Below, in pieces: positions 1 to 3,480 of a stretch of DNA of 5,466 bases. Both the position numbers and the translations under genes were made by a program. Every line of letters begins with the position of its first letter. Within the stretch, counting starts at the first letter, position 1. The notes beneath the pieces were generated by a model. The model searched no databases, was not told where the DNA came from, and worked only from the letters and a program-made list of their open reading frames with translations. Origin of the DNA: Phycisphaerae bacterium (GTDB lineage Bacteria > Planctomycetota > Phycisphaerae > UBA1845 > Fen-1342); contig JAFGRR010000122.1 of NCBI GenBank assembly GCA_016935035.1, positions 1-5,466 on the forward strand. Direction: 5' to 3'.

Positions 1-170
1 AGGCTGGTGCCGGCAGCGATGTCGCACTCATCCGGGATGCCATTGGCGTTGCAATCCTGGCTGAGACCGCAGGCGATGTCGCACTCGTCCGGGATGCCAT
101 TGGCGTTGCAGTCAGGGCTGGTGCCGGCGAGGATGTCACAGAAGTCATCCACACCGTTGAAGTTGCAGTC
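1..170 (-). repeat. 57-bp tandem repeat encoding 19-residue EF-hand-loop units
   Basis: Three consecutive units of exactly 57 bases begin at residues 871, 890 and 909; the third is cut by the left edge. Units 2 and 3 read DCNANGIPDECDI, and unit 1 is the diverged DCNFNGVDDFCDI. Each unit makes a 12-residue EF-hand-type loop with Asp/Asn at positions 1, 3, 5, 9 and 12 and Gly at 6 (in unit 2: D890, N892, N894, G895, D898, D901). Cys at loop positions 2 and 11 could form a disulfide across the loop, as in thrombospondin type 3-like repeats. Over the first 39 bases units 2 and 3 differ at only two positions, both synonymous. Unit 2 alone has an extra Cys (C904). The tail resembles dockerin-like C-terminal ends of planctomycete exported proteins. 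Confidence 0.9.
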
Positions 171-2780
171 ACATGCGGCGCAAACCGTGAACGGTCCGCC
201 GTATGTGCCACCCATCGCCGTGCAGTCGCTCGGCAGAGCCGGGACGCACGTGCCGTCGGTCAGACAGCAAGCGCCATCGACCTCACCGATCATCAGGCCG
301 TAGTCCTCGGTCTCGCCGTAGGTACCACCTGTGCAGGCGTCGGTCGCGGCGGACGAATACTTCTCGGTCACGCGCATGAGCGTGGGACCTTCGACAGCGT
401 CCATCGGGACCGTGATCGGGCCCGTCACCGTGGTGGACACGCCGCAGCCGAGGTCGAAGCGCTCGGTCGCTTCCCACTGGCCGTCGTGGTTGAAGTCCAA
501 CCAGGCCGTGACACACTCGGTGTAGGTGAGAGACTCGAACGACACGCTCAGTGTGTAGGTACCACCGGGAACCAGGAATGCAATCTGGTCGGTGTAGTCA
601 CCATAGCTGCAAGGCGCGCCTTCCGGGCCGGTGGTGTTGTTGATCTCGGCGAGCGTGACGTTGGTGATCCAGTCGTCGTCGAGGTCAGTCCAGCAGATGT
701 CGCAGTACGGGGCCGGGCACGCGAAGGTCGCGCAGGTCTCGTACTGATACCAACCCGTATCCGGGTGATTCGGCTCAGCCAGGCAGTCTTCCTCGGACAT
801 GTCGCCGAGGCACTCCTGGGTGAACGCGTCACAGCAGGCACCGACGCAGGGGTTCGGGTCGCAATCGGTGAAGTCACCAAAGTAGATGCCGCCGAACGTC
901 GTGCAGTCTTCCTCGGTCTCAAGCGAGCACGAGGTGCCCTGGCAGCAGGCACCGGTGACGACGCCGCCTTCGCCGACCCAAATGTCGTCGAGGGCCATGT
1001 CGCTGGTGTAGCTGGTGCCGGTGACGCCCACGAAGCGGATCTTGATGGTCGTGCCAGCGTAGGCCGACAGATCAAGCGCCCCGAGGAGCCAGACGTCGCC
1101 ATGATCACCAGACGCCGTCCAGAGCGTATCCCAGGTCACGCAGTTGTCGCCGGAAACCTCGACCGACAACGTACCCATCGTGGCACCGTACATGTGGTAC
1201 CAGAACCGCAACTGCGGCGTGGTGAGCGTGCTGAGGTCGAAGCACGGCGTGTTCAGGATGGCCATGTAGCTCGGATAGTATCCACTGGCCTCGGTATAGA
1301 CGTAGTAGCCGGCGCTCGTGCCGAGCGTATGGTCAACGGACGGGCCGGTAGCGGACGACGACGTGCCGCCTGAATCCCAGGTCCAGTTCATGTCGTCGTT
1401 GATGTCGTCAACGAACGGCGCGACGCCAGACTCGAAGTCCTGGTTGAACGGGAACGTGTCCACGGTGCTGTCGCAGCACTGCGGGCAGGGGTTCGGATCA
1501 CAGACAGTGCCGTCGCCCCAGTAGATGCCGCCGGCGGCTTCGCAGGCGGGCAGAGTCTGATCGGCCACGCAGGTGCCGTCGCCCAGGCAGCAGGCGCCAG
1601 TCGGGCACGGCGCGGTGGTCACGGTCAGGACGTACTCGTCGCCGACGCCGCACGGAATGACATCCGCGAAGTCGGGCGCGACAAAGATGTAGTACGTACC
1701 GGCCGGCAGGCAACCGGTCGTTACCGTCGTCGGAACGCACTCGGTGCCGTAGAGATACGGCGCTACATAGCCCGTCGTGTTGGCACAGCCAGCTACGCCG
1801 GGCACCGTCTGCTCGATGAGACCGAACAGCGCGACAAACTCGGCGTTGACGGTGATGTTCAGCACGCCCTCGGCGGGCATGTAGACTTCGTACCAGTCGG
1901 TGTCGCGGGTCGACCCGTCGAACCAGCCGGTGCCGCAAATGTCGGCGCCGAGGTTGATGAACTCAAAGCCCTCGACCGGGTTGTTCGGGTCGGGGTAGTT
2001 GCAGCCGTAGTTGGTGCTGGTGCCGCAAGTTTCGGCCTCGGCAACGCCGCCGGCCGGGCAAATCACGTCGCACGCGCCCGCCTTGTAGTAAACCAGCGTG
2101 AACGTGTCGAGTGCATCGCCGGTGCAGTTGTGGGCGCTGTAGGAGCTGTACGGCGCGATGACGGCATAGTAAGTGCCGTCGGCCGGGCAGTCCCAGGTCC
2201 AGTCGTCGGCATTCCAGCCACAAGCCGAACTACCGTCCACGCCGGCGAGGATGTTGCAGCTCGCGTCGCAGATCTTTATGTCGGAATCAAAAGCGGAGGT
2301 TCCGATCGTGCAAAGATCCCAGTGATACGTATAGCCGGCTTCGCCGGTGAACGACGCGTACCACTTGCCTTCAACGCTGCAATCGCCGCTTACGCTATAG
2401 CCCCATGGGGTTTCGCCGATGACGCCAAGATCAGTGTTGGGCGTCAGGCAGTCCGCGCAGGCGCGGGTGCCGCCGACGGGAGCCATGGGCTTCTTGGCTT
2501 CCGCGGGCTTTACGGCCGAGTACGTCTGCTGCATCGGCGGCAGTGGTTCACTGACATCGCCAACCAGCTTGTTTTCTGTCTGGGGTTGAATCGCGACGCC
2601 TTCCTGAACGCGATTCGCCTTTGTCCAATGTGTCACGCCATCGGCCGGCGCGATTGGTGTGACCACATCGCCGGTGCTCTTGGCTGCCTTGTTAAGCTGG
2701 GCAGATGGCGCAGCCGCCATCAAGAGCAAGGTCGTACACAGTAAGACACCCCCCCATACGAAAGTCTTCCTCTTTCTCAT
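1..2780 (-). CDS. Secreted Cys-rich multidomain protein (PPC-like, MAM-like, GEVED, EF-hand repeats), 3' end outside window
   Basis: A single frame without any stop runs from the ATG at 2780 off the left edge: 926 residues are visible and the C-terminus is missing. In order it shows a signal peptide (1-27), a low-complexity Pro/Lys/Ala linker (28-106), two PPC-like beta domains (about 107-235 and 247-389), a Cys module (395-432), a MAM-like domain (443-604), two more Cys modules (610-645, 647-688), a GEVED domain (692-831), a fourth Cys module (836-870) and 19-residue EF-hand-loop repeats from 871 to the edge. No catalytic motif is visible. Such mosaics in planctomycetes are exported and thought to act in adhesion or as cell-surface/matrix proteins; that role is inferred. 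Dozens of Cys in regular spacing imply a disulfide-rich fold made outside the cytoplasm, and the acidic loops imply calcium binding. The start is supported by AGGAGA eight bases upstream and by the signal peptide beginning at that Met. The gene has its own candidate promoter. The frame is certain; function is unknown. Confidence 0.93.
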   Translation of the reverse strand, partial: MRKRKTFVWGGVLLCTTLLLMAAAPSAQLNKAAKSTGDVVTPIAPADGVTHWTKANRVQEGVAIQPQTENKLVGDVSEPLPPMQQTYSAVKPAEAKKPMAPVGGTRACADCLTPNTDLGVIGETPWGYSVSGDCSVEGKWYASFTGEAGYTYHWDLCTIGTSAFDSDIKICDASCNILAGVDGSSACGWNADDWTWDCPADGTYYAVIAPYSSYSAHNCTGDALDTFTLVYYKAGACDVICPAGGVAEAETCGTSTNYGCNYPDPNNPVEGFEFINLGADICGTGWFDGSTRDTDWYEVYMPAEGVLNITVNAEFVALFGLIEQTVPGVAGCANTTGYVAPYLYGTECVPTTVTTGCLPAGTYYIFVAPDFADVIPCGVGDEYVLTVTTAPCPTGACCLGDGTCVADQTLPACEAAGGIYWGDGTVCDPNPCPQCCDSTVDTFPFNQDFESGVAPFVDDINDDMNWTWDSGGTSSSATGPSVDHTLGTSAGYYVYTEASGYYPSYMAILNTPCFDLSTLTTPQLRFWYHMYGATMGTLSVEVSGDNCVTWDTLWTASGDHGDVWLLGALDLSAYAGTTIKIRFVGVTGTSYTSDMALDDIWVGEGGVVTGACCQGTSCSLETEEDCTTFGGIYFGDFTDCDPNPCVGACCDAFTQECLGDMSEEDCLAEPNHPDTGWYQYETCATFACPAPYCDICWTDLDDDWITNVTLAEINNTTGPEGAPCSYGDYTDQIAFLVPGGTYTLSVSFESLTYTECVTAWLDFNHDGQWEATERFDLGCGVSTTVTGPITVPMDAVEGPTLMRVTEKYSSAATDACTGGTYGETEDYGLMIGEVDGACCLTDGTCVPALPSDCTAMGGTYGGPFTVCAACDCNFNGVDDFCDILAGTSPDCNANGIPDECDIACGLSQDCNANGIPDECDIAAGTS
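288..707 (-). other. GEVED domain in the secreted protein
   Basis: Residues about 692-831 match the GEVED family of bacterial secreted proteins. Visible landmarks in order are YCDICW near the start, WITNVTLAEINNTTG, GDYTD, a PGGTYTLSV strand, AWLDFNHDGQW (the family's W-x-D-[FW]-N-x-[DN]-G), TVPMDA followed by LMRV, and the name-giving element as YGETEDYGL at 821-829. The domain is full length, with a C-terminal boundary just before the fourth Cys module. GEVED domains sit in large exported proteins of Bacteroidetes, planctomycetes and relatives; the molecular role is not established. The D-F-N-H-D-G loop could bind a metal ion, which is inference. Confidence 0.85.
969..1454 (-). other. MAM-like domain in the secreted protein
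   Basis: Residues about 443-604 carry the landmarks of a MAM/concanavalin-like jelly-roll domain: an opening NQDFESG, a central strand pair LRFWYHMYGATMGTLSVEV (the family shows a hydrophobic run, then Y-H-M-x-G, then G-x-L-x-V), a WLLGALDLSAYAG strand, an I-K-I-R-F strand, and the closing SDMALDDIWV, equivalent to the family's usual D-I-A-L-D-D-I. MAM domains mediate adhesion or protein contacts in animal receptors, and bacterial versions occur on secreted proteins and next to proteases. No protease domain is visible in this protein, so a binding or structural role is inferred. Confidence 0.75.
1614..2462 (-). other. Two tandem PPC-like beta-sandwich domains
   Basis: Residues about 107-235 and 247-389 each look like the bacterial pre-peptidase C-terminal (PPC) fold. 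The first has the order GKWYASFTG, then an aromatic strand (YTYHWDL), a D-S-D-I-K-I strand, then CPADGTYYAVIAP and a closing FTLVYY strand. The second has DTDWYEVYMPAEG, LNITV, then CLPAGTYYIFVAP and a closing EYVLTV strand. The shared signature is the P-A-[DG]-G-T-Y-Y hairpin near the end of each copy. Extra Cys pairs (C108/C111, C237/C241) sit at the borders. The assignment rests on pattern recognition of a divergent family, so the fold call is moderate; that the two segments are homologous to each other is more secure. Confidence 0.6.
2700..2780 (-). other. Signal peptide of the secreted protein
   Basis: Residues 1-27 form a classic Sec signal: a basic n-region (MRKRK), a hydrophobic core (roughly F7 to M21, rich in Leu and Val), and a small-residue end, AAAPSA followed by Q28. 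Cleavage after A27 is my best guess, but Pro at -3 is unusual; cleavage after A24 fits the A-x-A rule but puts Pro at +1. The only Cys in this segment (C15, preceded by VLL) does not make a good lipobox, so a lipoprotein is unlikely. No twin-arginine motif is present. Confidence 0.88.
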
Positions 2781-3084
2781 GTGCTCTGTCTCCTGGCATG
2801 AAGTAGATTTAGTCTTGGCCACGACGCATTAGCCCCATGACCGCCCTGGAGAAAAGATGTGGCACCAAGGCAGCCCCAGTGTGCGTCGGCCACTCTTGAA
2901 ACGCTCCCGAGAATCGATGCACAGCTATCTGTGTCGCTTTCTTTCCCTGCTGTCCCGCCGGACAGACGTCCACCGTTCGTTCTCCACCCTCCACCGGTGT
3001 CGATGGTTAATGCATTTGTTGCGATCGGCCCGGCTTGCGTGTGCGGCTTGATGTGAGAGTCACTGGGCCAGCGCATCACCGACA
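2781..3084 (-). promoter_or_regulatory. Putative long 5' leader of the secreted-protein mRNA with two small hairpins
   Basis: If the promoter at 3091-3119 is used, about 300 nt are transcribed before the start codon. Two perfect inverted repeats can form hairpins in this RNA: bases 2950-2965 (six-base stem CTGTCC/GGACAG with a four-base loop) and bases 2920-2933 (five-base stem CACAG/CTGTG with a four-base loop). Neither is followed by a U-run, so they do not look like terminators. I do not recognise a known riboswitch class. A leader this long may be a regulatory region, or simply mean the true promoter lies closer to the gene. Confidence 0.3.
2789..2794 (-). promoter_or_regulatory. Ribosome binding site of the secreted-protein gene
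   Basis: AGGAGA on the minus strand lies eight bases before the ATG at 2780, an optimal Shine-Dalgarno position. It decides the start: another ATG upstream at 2799 is in a different frame and ends after a few dozen codons. Confidence 0.8.
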
Positions 3085-3090
3085 CTCTAT

Positions 3091-3119
3091 CTGTTAACAT
3101 GCTGGCATCGCTATGTCAA
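3091..3119 (-). promoter_or_regulatory. Candidate sigma-70-type promoter for the secreted-protein gene
   Basis: On the minus strand TTGACA (3119-3114) is a perfect -35 box. A 17-base spacer leads to TAACAG (3096-3091), which matches the -10 consensus at only three of six positions. The expected transcription start is near 3084, about 300 bases before the ATG at 2780. Perfect -35 and ideal spacing support it; the weak -10 and the distance to the gene count against it. It could be an activated or secondary promoter. Confidence 0.4.
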
Positions 3120-3218
3120 GGTCGATCACCGGAACCGCGAACATACCCTAGAAACGAACCTCGTTCTTACGTCAGATCTGCCACCCATCAGCAGATATCG
3201 GACGTTAACGGCGGCAGC

Positions 3219-3236
3219 CACCGACCTGCGTCGGTG
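3219..3236. other. Perfect 7-bp hairpin in the intergenic region
   Basis: CACCGAC and GTCGGTG are exact inverted repeats around the four-base loop CTGC (plus-strand reading). No T-run follows on either strand, so it is not a standard terminator. It lies about 100 bases upstream of the candidate promoter on the minus strand, so it could be a structured part of a 3' UTR, a protein-binding palindrome, or chance. Confidence 0.3.
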
Positions 3237-3343
3237 ACCGTTGTATCGCCAACAAAGTACGCAAGGAACTCGGCCCTCGCCGCGCAACACCAGACGCGCA
3301 CTCCTCACATCGGCCGAGTAACGTGGGTGGTTGATTCAGGCCC

Positions 3344-3365
3344 GAAAACATTGCCGGACACCGGC
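3344..3365 (-). terminator. Possible weak terminator after the cysteine desulfurase-SelD gene
   Basis: On the minus strand GCCGG-TGT-CCGGC (3365-3353) forms a tight five-base G/C hairpin followed by AATGTTTTC, giving a short U-run of four. It lies about 116 bases after the TGA stop. The stem is short and the U-run is displaced by four bases, so intrinsic termination would be inefficient. It is the only hairpin in the gap that is followed by a run of T. Confidence 0.3.
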
Positions 3366-3480
3366 CGATCACTCGCTCAGTATGTCGCGCAGAGCTCGCG
3401 CGTCGCCATGCGATGGGGGCTTGCTGAATGGGTGAAGCAGCGAATTGCCGTGGACGATGGAGTCAACGAATCATGCACGC

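Larger units (their letters stand above)
171..1598 (-). repeat. Four dispersed Cys-rich GACC modules inside the secreted protein
   Basis: Four short modules of 35-42 residues each open with G-A-C-C: residues 395-432 (bases 1485-1598), 610-645 (846-953), 647-688 (717-842) and 836-870 (171-275). The common pattern is GACC, 4-6 residues, C, 8-9 residues, C, often G-G-x-Y, then C and a closing C; two copies end in CDPNPC. Copies 1 and 4 share GACCL-x-D-GTCV. Copy 3 is the most divergent and lacks the G-G-x-Y turn. They fall between the larger domains, so they look like disulfide-pinned spacers. I recall this module as common in planctomycete secreted proteins, but I know of no assigned function. 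Confidence 0.8.
2781..3480. other. 700-base intergenic region without a convincing gene
   Basis: This stretch separates two genes on the same strand. Short frames exist on both strands, but their products have no recognisable motifs, no good Shine-Dalgarno and odd composition. It looks less GC-rich than the flanking genes. Visible structure consists of the candidate promoter (3091-3119), hairpins at 2920-2933, 2950-2965, 3219-3236 and 3353-3365, and an 8-base inverted repeat ATCGGCCG/CGGCCGAT at 3309-3316 and 3362-3369. I saw no tRNA T-arm pattern, transposase remnant or direct-repeat array. Confidence 0.65.

Noticed and set aside
1..170. CRISPR or other non-coding direct-repeat array
   Set aside because: The 57-base periodicity is fully explained by in-frame 19-residue protein repeats with synonymous differences, and there are no unique spacers.
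486..1373. 295-codon plus-strand frame across the secreted-protein gene
   Set aside because: It is antisense to the real gene; its Arg/Val/Ala-rich product is typical of a shadow frame in GC-rich DNA, while the minus frame has clear domains.
2950..2965. Hairpin as a terminator within the leader
   Set aside because: The stem CTGTCC/GGACAG is perfect, but it is followed by CAGGGAAAG on the minus strand and by no T-run on the plus strand.
2777..3100. 107-codon minus-strand frame whose TGA overlaps the ATG of the secreted-protein gene (ATGA)
   Set aside because: The overlap looks like translational coupling, but its ATG lies inside the promoter spacer, it has no good Shine-Dalgarno, and the product has no recognisable motif and an odd composition. 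Most likely chance.
2781..3480. tRNA-Sec (selC) next to selD
   Set aside because: I looked for a GGTTCGA-type T-arm with an enclosing acceptor stem on both strands and found none. A covariance-model tRNA search would settle it.
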